Below the pieces are notes generated by a model, which saw only the letters and a program-made list of their open reading frames with translations, made no database searches and was not told the origin of the DNA. Positions 12,763 through 20,594 of a stretch of DNA of 64,000 bases are shown here, piece by piece. Location of the stretch: NCBI GenBank assembly GCA_963790585.1, contig CAWBOY010000004.1:682001-746000 (forward strand). Reading direction: 5' to 3'. Origin of the DNA: CAWBOY01 sp963790585. Its GTDB lineage: Bacteria; Planctomycetota; Planctomycetia; Gemmatales; Gemmataceae. The translations under genes and the position numbers were made by a program. How positions within the stretch are numbered: the first letter of the stretch is position 1; each line of letters opens with the position of its first letter.

Positions 12763-13416
12763 ATGAGCAAGTCTCACACTTGGTTTGCGACAAAGGATGA
12801 TGCAGAAACAATCATGGCATGGCTCCGAGATGCCGGAGCCAGACAGCTCAACAGCAAGCCTCTTGGCCGCGACTGGGAACCTGACGGCAGGGAAATCGTA
12901 CTCCACTTTCCGTCTGTTGGACCAATTGAATTATGGCCTGCCGAGATTACGAGACCATTGTGCGGCGACAATAGCCCAAGAGCCAAACGCACGATCATCG
13001 CAATGATCAGTCAGCGAGAGAATCCCGGCAGGCCGGAGATTGACGTTGATCGGAGTGCCGTCGCGGGTTTGAAACTGCCAGAGCTTCGCGACGGTCGTTA
13101 TTGGGTGGCAGGGCACGTTTGGTTTCCAACGTCCAAGCTCAAAGACGTTTTTCCGGACCTGAATCGCATTTGCGGACGGTTTGAGCGATTCCTTAAAACC
13201 CATCCAACGGTCTTCGATAATACCAAGGGCGAGGACAAGTACGGACTCGGGTATCAAATCTGCTCAAGTGGTATCGTTCACCGCATTTTCGCGCTGCCGG
13301 AGGCATACGCCTTACTGAAGGATGGCGCATTCATGGTGGACTACCTTACCTCTCCCAAAACGTATTCGGATTTTCGTCGCCGCCTACAGTTGTCGGGGCA
13401 CGAAAAACTCGCCTAG
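12763..13416 (+). CDS. Unrecognised 217-residue protein
   Basis: Starts ATG with MSKSHTWFATKDDAETIMAWL and ends SGHEKLA. There are no membrane segments, signal peptide or cysteine motifs. It is rich in aromatic residues, with WYW-type patches such as RYWVAGHVWFPTSK. Codon usage looks coding and the frame is uninterrupted. The opening resembles small immunity- or SMI-like proteins in feel only; I cannot name a family. It lies alone between two gene-poor stretches. Confidence 0.6.
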   Translation: MSKSHTWFATKDDAETIMAWLRDAGARQLNSKPLGRDWEPDGREIVLHFPSVGPIELWPAEITRPLCGDNSPRAKRTIIAMISQRENPGRPEIDVDRSAVAGLKLPELRDGRYWVAGHVWFPTSKLKDVFPDLNRICGRFERFLKTHPTVFDNTKGEDKYGLGYQICSSGIVHRIFALPEAYALLKDGAFMVDYLTSPKTYSDFRRRLQLSGHEKLA

Positions 13417-13811
13417 CTCTCGGCAATTCCAGACTTAGCGGCCGTACAACTCCGGCGGACCAAGCACGGATGTCCGCCAAAAAAGTTCCAACGGCGTCCA
13501 GTCGCCCCGTCTACTTTTCGAAACGAGTTCTACGGCGAGACCGTCGAAGGGCTTTTCGTGAGGAATTCAGCATATCGATCTCGCGGGCACCGGTTCAACG
13601 CATCCTAATCGGTATCGCTGCTGTATGCTGATTTCAATACAACAGGAAGCAAGCGATGCATTCGCGCGGTTCAAATCCCGTTTCCCGTTTTCACGATTTT
13701 CATCGGTGGCTAAGTATCAGTTGGCATACAACAACCAGGCAAGGCGCTCAAAGAGAGGTCGCGGTAATTGAATCAGCCATGAACTTCCTATCGGTATTCA
13801 AGGGTGATGTC
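13417..13811. other. Gene-poor stretch of about 395 nt
   Basis: Nothing clearly coding. The frame of the next gene extends upstream to 13656, but its translation there is not convincing. A T-arm-like string near 13668 is discussed under rejected items. Confidence 0.4.
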
Positions 13812-14018
13812 ATGTCGGTCACGACGTTTGAAGGAATAGTCGAAAATGGACAAGTTCGCCTGCCCGCGGATGTTGTCCTTCCGGAGCAACAAACCGTGTT
13901 CGTCGTCGTCCCCAATGCCGTTCCATCGACGACGCGAAAGCTTCCGGGCGTCCGTCTCGCCAACCCGGATGATGCCGCGAAGTTTGAGATGAAAGTCACC
14001 TGGGGAGAAGCCTCTTGA
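13812..14018 (+). CDS. Small putative antitoxin-like protein paired with protease gene
   Basis: ATG 13812 gives 68 residues beginning MSVTTFEGIVENGQVRLPAD. The pattern FEGIVENGQVRLP resembles the N-terminal strand of small DUF104/AbrB-like antitoxin proteins, a weak similarity judged by eye. An upstream ATG (13656 or 13779) is possible but less likely. Its stop overlaps the TTG start of the retropepsin-like gene, so the two are translated together. Confidence 0.6.
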   Translation: MSVTTFEGIVENGQVRLPADVVLPEQQTVFVVVPNAVPSTTRKLPGVRLANPDDAAKFEMKVTWGEAS

Positions 14019-14404
14019 CGCCCTACGACGAACAACTCTACCAACCACCCGCACCGGTCGAATCCCTCACCTTGCGAACGCTAGATGGGACTAATCGCAT
14101 CGTCGCCAATGTCCCTGCCCTCCTCGATACCGGAGCAGACATCACCTTATTGCCGCGCTGGGCGATCGAACAATTGGGGCTGATTCCAGAGTCCGATGAA
14201 AGCGTTAACCTGGTCTGGTTCGACGGCAGCGTCCGATCAGCCGAATCCGTCGCGGTTGAGGCGTCATTCCAGGGCGGTCGCTTTGAAGGTCGTTTTGCAT
14301 TGGTTGATCAACAGCACGGTATCGTCGGACGAAACTTGCTCAACCATTTCCGACTACTATTCGATGGCCCGGCGAAAGCATGGCAACGAGTATCGAGCGG
14401 ATGA
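14015..14404 (+). CDS. Retropepsin-like aspartic protease family protein
   Basis: A 129-residue single-domain protein from a TTG start (14015) overlapping the upstream stop. ALLDTGADITLLPRWAIEQLGL has the D-T-G active-site triad of retroviral-type aspartic proteases, and GIVGRNLLNHFRLLFDG is the conserved C-terminal flap/strand (GRNLL). Such one-domain proteins would need to dimerise. The role in bacteria is unknown; the fixed partner gene suggests a shared job. Confidence 0.75.
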   Translation: MTPYDEQLYQPPAPVESLTLRTLDGTNRIVANVPALLDTGADITLLPRWAIEQLGLIPESDESVNLVWFDGSVRSAESVAVEASFQGGRFEGRFALVDQQHGIVGRNLLNHFRLLFDGPAKAWQRVSSG

Positions 14405-14407
14405 TTG

Positions 14408-14438
14408 GAAAAGGTGTCAGGATTCCTGACACCTTTTC
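14408..14438. repeat. Perfect 15 bp palindrome after the protease gene
   Basis: gaaaaggtgtcagga and its exact inverse are separated by one base. The 1 nt gap is too short for a normal terminator loop as it stands. Half of the motif (gtgtcagga) recurs in the inverted repeat at 16626-16669, so this looks like a trimmed copy of a repeat family that may still terminate transcription. Confidence 0.7.
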
Positions 14439-14973
14439 TGGTCGGACGAGTCCTGGCGCCGCAGTTCTCGTACGTTAACTGGAGGTAGTTGTGCCATTAT
14501 GGACAGCAAAAAAATGGCGGTTATTAGAAGCTCCTTAAACATCGCCGAGAAATGGGAAGCCAAAGGAATCGAATCTTGGGAAAATATTTGGTGGAGTAAT
14601 TCATCCATCCGAATGGCTTTGATGAATCTACTATCAGTCGCAGTAGAGGAATACGCTGACCATACAACGGCTGAGAAGTGGCTTCTAGAGAACGGTACTC
14701 ATTCTCTTTTACGACGAACCTATGAGAATCTACGCCGCATTATTAGCGAAGTTGATGCGGGGAATACTCCCGCGTCTTCGTTCGGCGGAAACTACAATCA
14801 TTTGGTCTTTGCTCATTTGTCATGGACGCTGCAAGATTTTCCTCTAGGAGAATCCTTCATTGCCATTGCAGAAAGAAACGACTCCTGCGAAATCAGCACG
14901 CCGTTTTGGTGCGAATATGCGAAGGCGATGGGATCGTTTATTCGAAGCGAGCCATATGAAGTACGACAACTAA

Positions 14974-15860
14974 GAGACTGTCCCATAAGTCCAATTAAGC
15001 CGCCATTCGATAATGGAATTCCGCCTCGATTGCTTTTGGATCCAAGCGATTGAGCATAAGGTGAATCATAGCCAACTTGAGATACGCCTCCGACGACAGC
15101 ACGCTACGCTCATAGTCCTTACTCAACCGGCGGCATTGACTCAGCCAGGCAAACGTCCGCTCCACCGTCCAACGGATTGGCAATGTCACCCAACCCTCCG
15201 CTCCTTCAGGACGTCGCACGATGACCAGTTCCCACTGTGCCTTTTCCTCCACCCAACGATACAAGGCGTGGTTGTGGTATTTGCTGTCCGCAAACATACG
15301 TTCCACCCGACTCATCGGTTGGCTTTCCAAGCGTTCAAAGACCTGTGTCGCCGCCTTGGCGTCGTCCACGTCGGCAGCCGTCACCAAGACCGCCAGCAGC
15401 AACCCCATGCTATCCACGACGATATGGCGTTTACGGCCATTGACATTTTTAGCATTGTCGCGGCCACGCTGTTCGCCGCCACAACGGGTGTCGACCGATT
15501 GGCTATCGACGCTGGCTGTGGTACGCGGATGGTAAGGCTTCTCCGCCGTGCGTACCTTGGTGCGGAGAAGATCGTGAATTCTGTCGAGAGTGCCGTTGTG
15601 TCGCCAAGAGTCGAAGTAACGCCAGACTGTGCTTTTTGGTGGAAAATCCTTGGGCAGGTAACGCCATTGGCAACCGGTGCGTAACAGGTAAAAGATGGCA
15701 TCGACGACATCACGCAGGTTGGTAATGCGTGGCCGTCCGCCGGGATAAACGGGCAGGTGGGGTTCGATCAGAGCCCACTGCGCGTCGGTAATGTCGCTGG
15801 GATATGTTTGAGTTCTCATACCTCATGATACGCATCGACAGCTGCTTATGGGACAGTCTC
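14974..15860 (-). mobile_element. IS5-family insertion sequence, 887 bp
   Basis: The ends are exact inverse copies of gagactgtcccataag. They are flanked by TAA on both sides (14971-14973 and 15861-15863), a 3 bp target duplication of the TNA type known for the IS1031 group of IS5. One intact transposase gene fills the element. The interrupted host gene can be restored exactly. Confidence 0.93.
14995..15819 (-). CDS. IS5-family transposase, single frame, 274 residues
   Basis: DDE transposase. The N-terminal DUF4096-like domain has ITDAQWALIEPHLPVY and WRYLPKDFPPKSTVWRYF. The catalytic domain has ASVDSQSVDT (first Asp), VERMFADSKYHN (second Asp) and WTVERTFAWLSQCRRL with the Glu. The frame is unbroken, so it could be active. 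Confidence 0.95.
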   Translation of the reverse strand: MRTQTYPSDITDAQWALIEPHLPVYPGGRPRITNLRDVVDAIFYLLRTGCQWRYLPKDFPPKSTVWRYFDSWRHNGTLDRIHDLLRTKVRTAEKPYHPRTTASVDSQSVDTRCGGEQRGRDNAKNVNGRKRHIVVDSMGLLLAVLVTAADVDDAKAATQVFERLESQPMSRVERMFADSKYHNHALYRWVEEKAQWELVIVRRPEGAEGWVTLPIRWTVERTFAWLSQCRRLSKDYERSVLSSEAYLKLAMIHLMLNRLDPKAIEAEFHYRMAA

Positions 15861-16160
15861 TAAGACTTCGTGGGCAGGAAGTGTATTGGGCTTCTTATCT
15901 GAATCTGATTGAAGCAGCGAACAATCGTCGCAACCTAGACGAAGCGATAAGCCAAGTAAATCAAGCTTTTGCCAAACGAAATGTCGATAAAAAAATTAAG
16001 GACGATAATTATGAAACGGAAGGCTCAGGTAGTCATCCGGTCAAATGGGATTACCGCCGAGATAGCCTGTTGGCTTACGTTAGGCACAAGCAAAGGCGAT
16101 AAGATTTGGGAATAAAGGGAATGTATCTAATTTTCCGATCTATAAATTGGCTATTACCAC

Positions 16161-16350
16161 GGCACGAAAGAACCGCACACAGAGAACCACGAATAATACG
16201 AATAGCACGAATAGCACGAATAGCACGAATAGCACGAATAGCACGAATAAAAAGAAGCGACAGGGCGCTGATCCCGAGACGCTCCACCAATCCCCCCTCT
16301 GCATCTTGCTTTCCCATTTGTGTTATTCGTGGTTGACCTTCTTTCGTGCC
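16161..16350. repeat. Inverted repeat with five tandem 9 bp units, copy 2
   Basis: The outer arms ggcacgaaagaa (16161-16172) and their exact inverse (16339-16350) enclose accacgaataatacgaat followed by five tandem gaatagcac units (16200-16249); an inverse ttattcgtggtt lies at 16323-16334. It is the same family as 1593-1727, expanded. The rest of 16103-16725 has no gene. Confidence 0.8.
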
Positions 16351-16625
16351 GGGGTAATGCGTCCCCCTTCTCACCTGCCAAAGACTTTGTGAAATGTTGC
16401 TCTCCATAGCCGTCGGGGGACCATTCGGGCATGCCGACTGTACTTCGTGTGGGACCATTCCGGTTCTTCATCTGCGCTGGGGAGCCGAAAAGGCGTCGGG
16501 AACGAATGCAATTAAGATAAGGAAATCAGTCGAGAGCAGCTGACTCCGCACGGCATGGAAACATGCCGTTGCCAAAGGTTATTGCAGACCGGAGTGTCTC
16601 GAATTTTCTTAACCTAATGGCATTC

Positions 16626-16669
16626 GTGTCAGGAATCTTTTCTTACATAAGGGAAAAGGTTCCTGACAC
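16626..16669. repeat. Inverted repeat, 17 bp arms, gtgtcagga family
   Basis: Arms 16626-16642 and 16653-16669 match at 16 of 17 positions around a 10 nt loop. It shares gtgtcagga with the palindrome at 14408. The stem and loop size are compatible with a hairpin terminator. Confidence 0.65.
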
Positions 16670-16725
16670 CTTGTCGGCTCCGCCAGACATATTTTCAATC
16701 TGAGTAATGAGAAATACTCATCAAA

Positions 16726-16932
16726 TCAAGAAACTTCTTGTTCTGTGATTCTTCCGTCTGACGTAAGCACAAATTGCAGAACACCTTTTCCATCGGAAGA
16801 TTCAACCAGAACAAGATCGCCCGCTTGTCCTGTTTTTGCTACATTTTTCGCGATCTGAATTGCCTCTTGAAGATTGTCGGTCGCACCGAATGTGTCTTCC
16901 GTGCTTTCGTTAGTCACGTAGTATTTTGTCAT
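16726..16932 (-). CDS. Small unrecognised protein, 68 residues
   Basis: Begins MTKYYVTNESTEDTFGATDN and ends RITEQEVS, with GGGAG a few bases before the ATG as a good ribosome site. It is acidic with alternating hydrophobic residues, compact and probably cytoplasmic. No family is recognised. It lies 35 nt downstream of another small gene on the same strand, making a two-gene unit. Confidence 0.55.
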   Translation of the reverse strand: MTKYYVTNESTEDTFGATDNLQEAIQIAKNVAKTGQAGDLVLVESSDGKGVLQFVLTSDGRITEQEVS

Positions 16933-16967
16933 TTCCTAAGCTCCCAAAAGCTACACGGCCGGTCTAG

Positions 16968-17225
16968 TTACGCCTTATCTATGTACATCCACAGGTGCTT
17001 AAGCTCGCAGATGCGATCAACCTCTGGGAATTGTTGGGGATCAGCGATGGCTTGTAGAACTTGGGTCAACTGCGTTGCCGCCGTCGCGTGAGAAATAGCG
17101 TTGGACTCGAAGGTTCCGGTCGCGGTGTTTTTCAGCCCCATGCTGTTAAAGAACTGCGCCACACGCGATCGCAATCGCGATCCTACATCATTGAAATAGC
17201 CAATGCGAATAATCACGCGCCACAT
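16968..17225 (-). CDS. Small unrecognised protein, 85 residues
   Basis: Begins MWRVIIRIGYFNDVGSRLRS and ends ELKHLWMYIDKA. The start (VIIRIGYFND, then a helix) and end (LWMYIDKA strand) suggest a small alpha/beta ferredoxin-like fold, similar in outline to Cas2/VapD-type proteins; this is a fold guess, not homology. It is the first gene of the pair with the 68-residue protein. Confidence 0.55.
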   Translation of the reverse strand: MWRVIIRIGYFNDVGSRLRSRVAQFFNSMGLKNTATGTFESNAISHATAATQLTQVLQAIADPQQFPEVDRICELKHLWMYIDKA

Positions 17226-17436
17226 CCCCGTTTCCTCAGGCTGTAGAGTAGGAACTGTACTATTCAGATGCAGCGCTGTTGGACCGTTTTGTTTCCGCCA
17301 AAGCTGTTCGGAAGGTTATCGTGGAACCAGCAGCAAGTCAAGATAACCGAAGCTTTTATGACGGACAGGTGGGCCCTTCGAGCTGCTCGCTACGCCACTA
17401 TTTCTCATCCCTTCATTGAGATTCCGCGAATTCGGA

Positions 17437-17545
17437 GGAAAAATGGGGGTCGCTAGACGCATTCCACTCAAATAGAAATCTGGTAGGCCGATTATCGGAG
17501 GCAGATTGGGGAAAAATGGGGTCGCTAGACGCATTCCACTCAAAT
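17437..17545. repeat. Direct repeat of 36-37 bp at the pyrC 3' end
   Basis: 17437-17473 and 17510-17545 are identical apart from one extra G in a G run. The shared core is gtcgctagacgcattccact. The second copy overlaps the pyrC stop codon (17540-17542). The remainder of 17226-17539 shows no gene. Confidence 0.8.
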
Positions 17546-18820
17546 CTCATACTTCACCACCCCCCCGACCAGAACCGTCGTCGCCCGGCCGTGGACCGTC
17601 CAGCCGCCGAAGGGGCAGTTGCGGCTCTTCGAGCGGAACTTGGTCGGGTCGATGGTCCACTCAACCGCGGGATCGATCACGGTCACGTCCGCGATGGCTC
17701 CGGGCTTGAGCGTGCCACGGTCGATATTCAGTACGCGCGCCGGCTGCATCGTCATCTTCTCGATCATCTGTGGCCAGGTGAGCACGCCAGGCTCGATACG
17801 CGCCTTTATGCAGATGGGCAAGAATGTTTCCAAGCCAATAATGCCGTTCGGCGCTTGATCCAGCTCGCGCAGCTTTTTCTCCGGCGCATGCGGCGCGTGG
17901 TCGGTCGCCAGCACTTCGAGCGTGCCGTCACGCAGACCGGCGAGGATCGCTTCAATGTCAGCCTCGGTGCGCAGGGGCGGAGCCATCTTGAAATTGCTGT
18001 CGAAAGTGCGGAGGCACTTATCGGTCAGCGTGAAATGATGCGGGCAGGCCTCGCCGCTGATGCGGACGCCGCGTTCCTTGCCGCGGCGGATGAGCTCGAC
18101 GCCCCCTGCTGTCGACACGTGGAGGATGTGGGCCCGCGCGCCGTCAGCTCGGCGAGCGCGATTTCGCGATAGATCATAATCTCTTCCGCCGCCGCCGGCA
18201 TGCCGCGCAGGCCGAGCCTCATGCTCTCGAAGCCTTCGTTCATCACGCCGCCGCGCGTCGAGCTCGAGATCTTCCGAATGGCTGAGAATCGCCTTGTCGA
18301 ACATCAGGCAGTATTCCATCGCCCGCCGCATGATCTCTGCGCTGACCACCGGAGTGCCGTCGTCGGTGAAAGCCACCGCGCCGCCGTTGACGAGGCCGCC
18401 GATTTCGGCCAACTCCTGGCCTTGGCGTCCCTTGGTGATCGAGCCGATCGGAAAGACGTTGGCGTTACCGGCGCGCTGGGCTTGGAGGTGGATGAACTCC
18501 GCTGCAGCCTGGCTGTCGAGGGCCGGTTCCGTGTTGGGCATACAAGCGACGGACGTGACGCCGCCCGCGAGTGCTGCCGCCGTGCCCGTGGCGATTGTCT
18601 CATCTTCCTCGCGCCCCGGCTCGCGCAGATGGACATGCATATCGATCAAACCGGGGCAGACGATCTTTCCCGCCGCATCGATCGATCGGTCGGCACGCAG
18701 CTCGGGCTGCGGTCCGAGGCCGACAATGCGATCGCCCTTGATCCATAAATCAGTGACCTGATCGACACGTCCAGCCGGGTCGATGACGCGGCCATTGGTG
18801 ATGCGCAAGATTGGTGTCAT
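17540..18820 (-). CDS. pyrC: Dihydroorotase PyrC (two compensating frameshifts)
   Basis: Third step of pyrimidine synthesis: cyclises carbamoyl aspartate to dihydroorotate. It has 426 residues. Zinc-site motifs are DMHVHLREPG, ACMPNTEP, SGEACPHHFTL and ATDHAPH. Between about 18140 and 18255 the reading frame yields an Arg-rich nonsense stretch. The alternate frame there reads GGVMNEGFESMRLGLRGMPA and EEIMIYREIALAELT, which is the correct dihydroorotase sequence. One extra base near 18255 and one missing base near 18140 therefore cancel. An enzyme with the nonsense segment would probably not fold. Confidence 0.93.
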   Translation of the reverse strand: MTPILRITNGRVIDPAGRVDQVTDLWIKGDRIVGLGPQPELRADRSIDAAGKIVCPGLIDMHVHLREPGREEDETIATGTAAALAGGVTSVACMPNTEPALDSQAAAEFIHLQAQRAGNANVFPIGSITKGRQGQELAEIGGLVNGGAVAFTDDGTPVVSAEIMRRAMEYCLMFDKAILSHSEDLELDARRRDERRLREHEARPARHAGGGGRDYDLSRNRARRADGARAHILHVSTAGGVELIRRGKERGVRISGEACPHHFTLTDKCLRTFDSNFKMAPPLRTEADIEAILAGLRDGTLEVLATDHAPHAPEKKLRELDQAPNGIIGLETFLPICIKARIEPGVLTWPQMIEKMTMQPARVLNIDRGTLKPGAIADVTVIDPAVEWTIDPTKFRSKSRNCPFGGWTVHGRATTVLVGGVVKYEI

Positions 18821-18844
18821 GCGATAATTTCTATAGGAATAGGT

Positions 18845-20386
18845 TCAGGAAGCATTTGCCGGTTCGCGGAGCCAGGTCCAGCCGCACCAGGCCCACATCA
18901 ACAATAAGCCAAACGTGTCCCACGGAACGACATGGCTTTCAAAAGGATAGAACAATTCGTTGTGATACGACAGCACGATGATGGCTACGAGTAGGATTAG
19001 TGGTATCAAGTTCCAGACTCTTTCAAACCAGGCCTTCTGCCGGTCGAAGGGTGCTTCGTCCGAAAAAGGGGTCAGGTACCATTGCCGGAACGGCCCGAAG
19101 GGTGCTTCGCACAATGGTACCTGACCCCTTTTTCGGACGTCACGGCGGGCGAAAAGCAGAGTGACGCCCGGAATCGCTTGCAGGGCATCGTAGTAGATGA
19201 AGTGGTAGCAGCTAAAATAAGCGCCGAGAAGCAGAAACGCGGGAGCCGGCCCCGTCGTCCGATCGAGGCCGCGCGGATGCCAAACGGCTGCGACGATGGT
19301 CATTGCGGGAATGCTGAGCCAAAGAATCGTGCCGAGCACGCTCGCCAGCTCGGCATACGGCTGTGGGTTGGTGCCATTCACCGAAAAATTGACCAGTATC
19401 CGGCGGGGCAAGCCGATCAAGTCTCGGCTGAGAAAGACCCAGGTTTCGATGACGGCATAGCCGCTGGATGCCGCCCGGCCGATTGTCAGCCAGTCAAACC
19501 ACGACTGCAAGCCGACGAAAGGAAGCGTAAACAAGCCAAGGAGAATGCCAGTCACGACCATTGCAATGGCCATAGTCCAGCGTCGAGAAAGCAACGGCAC
19601 TAGCAAAAACGAGGCGGCCCAGACTGGTTTGAAGGCCAAGAAGCCCCAGCAGATGCCCGCGAGCATTGGCCGTCCCAGTTGCAGCTGGCGCCAGCCAAAT
19701 AAGAGCAGCGTCAGCGTCAGCATCGGGTTTTGGCCGAGATTGATCGCGCCGCCGAAGCCCGGAAAAATCATGACGGCGACGCTGGCGACAGGCCACCAGA
19801 CGCGGCCGTGCGTCAGGCCATAGACGAGATAGCCGCAGACGAAAACCAACACGAGACTAAGGATCTGCATGGCCCGGTAGCCCGGCTGAGGCCGGAGGAA
19901 GGCGAAAGGCGCGTAATAAACAGCTTGCAAAGGCGGATAAAGCGGACCGCCAATATTGGAGCGGACGAGCCGCCATCCCCAGTGCTCCTTGGCCACGAAC
20001 ACCGCGTCATAGGTCGCATCGGCGAGGCCTCGATCGTCGGACTCGCCGATCATAAAGGCCGACATGAGTTCTTCGCTATCGCGATTCTTTTCGTCGGGAG
20101 CCTGATCGGATACCGGGTAAAAGCGGTTGAGCACCTCGAGTTGCGTCGTAACGTGATAAAGCTCGAACCCTCGGCCCTCCAGAATCATCCGTCCCATGAG
20201 CCATTGACCGCCGAAGTCGATCCAGCGATGCCCGCGATTGCCGTCCGCACGGCCTTCATGGTCATAGATTGTCCAGGCGAAGACAATCGCGATCCCCGCC
20301 GAAACGATAGCCAGCAACCAAGCTAAAAAGAGCCTGAGCCGCTCAGGTACGCCGAGCCAGGGTTGATGGAACGGAATGAACGTCAT
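18845..20386 (-). CDS. GT87-family membrane glycosyltransferase with embedded repeat
   Basis: Polytopic membrane protein of about 513 residues, resembling the DUF2029/GT87 polyprenyl-phosphate-dependent mannosyltransferases: YPPLQAVYYAPFAFLRPQPG, INLGQNPMLTLTLLLFGW and LAGICWGFLAFKPVW. ATG 20386 (MTFIPFHQPWLGVPERLRLF) is chosen; the frame runs on to 20542 but only through an inverted-repeat element. Residues between RRDV and EAPFDRQ are encoded by another inverted repeat (19057-19139), inserted in frame between helices near the C-terminus. The acceptor is unknown. Confidence 0.78.
   Translation of the reverse strand: MTFIPFHQPWLGVPERLRLFLAWLLAIVSAGIAIVFAWTIYDHEGRADGNRGHRWIDFGGQWLMGRMILEGRGFELYHVTTQLEVLNRFYPVSDQAPDEKNRDSEELMSAFMIGESDDRGLADATYDAVFVAKEHWGWRLVRSNIGGPLYPPLQAVYYAPFAFLRPQPGYRAMQILSLVLVFVCGYLVYGLTHGRVWWPVASVAVMIFPGFGGAINLGQNPMLTLTLLLFGWRQLQLGRPMLAGICWGFLAFKPVWAASFLLVPLLSRRWTMAIAMVVTGILLGLFTLPFVGLQSWFDWLTIGRAASSGYAVIETWVFLSRDLIGLPRRILVNFSVNGTNPQPYAELASVLGTILWLSIPAMTIVAAVWHPRGLDRTTGPAPAFLLLGAYFSCYHFIYYDALQAIPGVTLLFARRDVRKRGQVPLCEAPFGPFRQWYLTPFSDEAPFDRQKAWFERVWNLIPLILLVAIIVLSYHNELFYPFESHVVPWDTFGLLLMWAWCGWTWLREPANAS
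19057..19139. repeat. Family B inverted repeat inside the GT87 gene
   Basis: Perfect 28 bp arms (19057-19084, 19112-19139) surround a 27 nt centre. The centre matches the inverse of the centre at 55978-56004 in 25 of 27 positions. The arms share only the cgaaaaagggg and ccattg parts with that copy. Its length preserves the host reading frame. Confidence 0.9.
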
Positions 20387-20446
20387 GCACGGCCTCGCTG
20401 AATCCAGGTCAACACGATTGTTGTACGAACGAAAGCGCCGTAGGTC

Positions 20447-20540
20447 GCAAGTCGTGGCCGGGGTCGGTACTCCGACCCCGGTGTGCCGTAGCGGCCTCCC
20501 GAGAACCGGGGTCGGAGTACCGACCCCGGCCACGACTTGC
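20447..20540. repeat. Family A inverted repeat, perfect 35 bp arms
   Basis: Arms 20447-20481 and 20506-20540 are exact inverse copies around a 24 nt centre. Each arm contains a nested palindrome, ccggggtcgg-tact-ccgaccccgg. A second copy lies at 40195-40276. It sits in the gap between the divergent GT87 and tilS genes, where both promoters must lie. Confidence 0.95.
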
Positions 20541-20594
20541 AAACCTCACAAACGAATTTTTCACTCAGGTCAGTAGTCGGCAAGTCGTGAAGGA

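Larger units (their letters stand above)
14499..16102 (+). pseudogene. Unrecognised gene interrupted by an IS5-family element
   Basis: The left part (14499-14973) encodes MDSKKMAVIRSSLNIAEKWE to VRQL; the right part (15864-16102) encodes RLRGQEVYWASYLNLIEAAN to HKQRR. Removing the element and one 3 bp target copy joins them exactly in frame (QLRLRGQEVYW) for 237 residues. No known domain, signal or membrane segment is seen; the protein is charged and helical. Base composition is more AT-rich than the neighbouring genes, suggesting acquisition. The insertion must be recent, since neither fragment has decayed. Confidence 0.85.

Noticed and set aside
13668..13680. ggttcaaatcccg looks like a tRNA T-arm
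   Set aside because: No matching acceptor, D or anticodon stems occur upstream in the expected distance.
16192..16255. Tandem 9 bp units as a possible CRISPR array
   Set aside because: Units are contiguous with no spacers; it is a simple tandem repeat within an inverted repeat.
16106..16471. Open frames with RAIRAIRAIR or SCYSCYSCYS repeats on both strands
   Set aside because: They are translations of the 9 bp tandem repeat and have no start context or product.
20387..20542. N-terminal extension of the GT87 protein (VVAGVGTPTP...)
   Set aside because: This part is the family A inverted repeat read through; ATG 20386 gives a sensible start.
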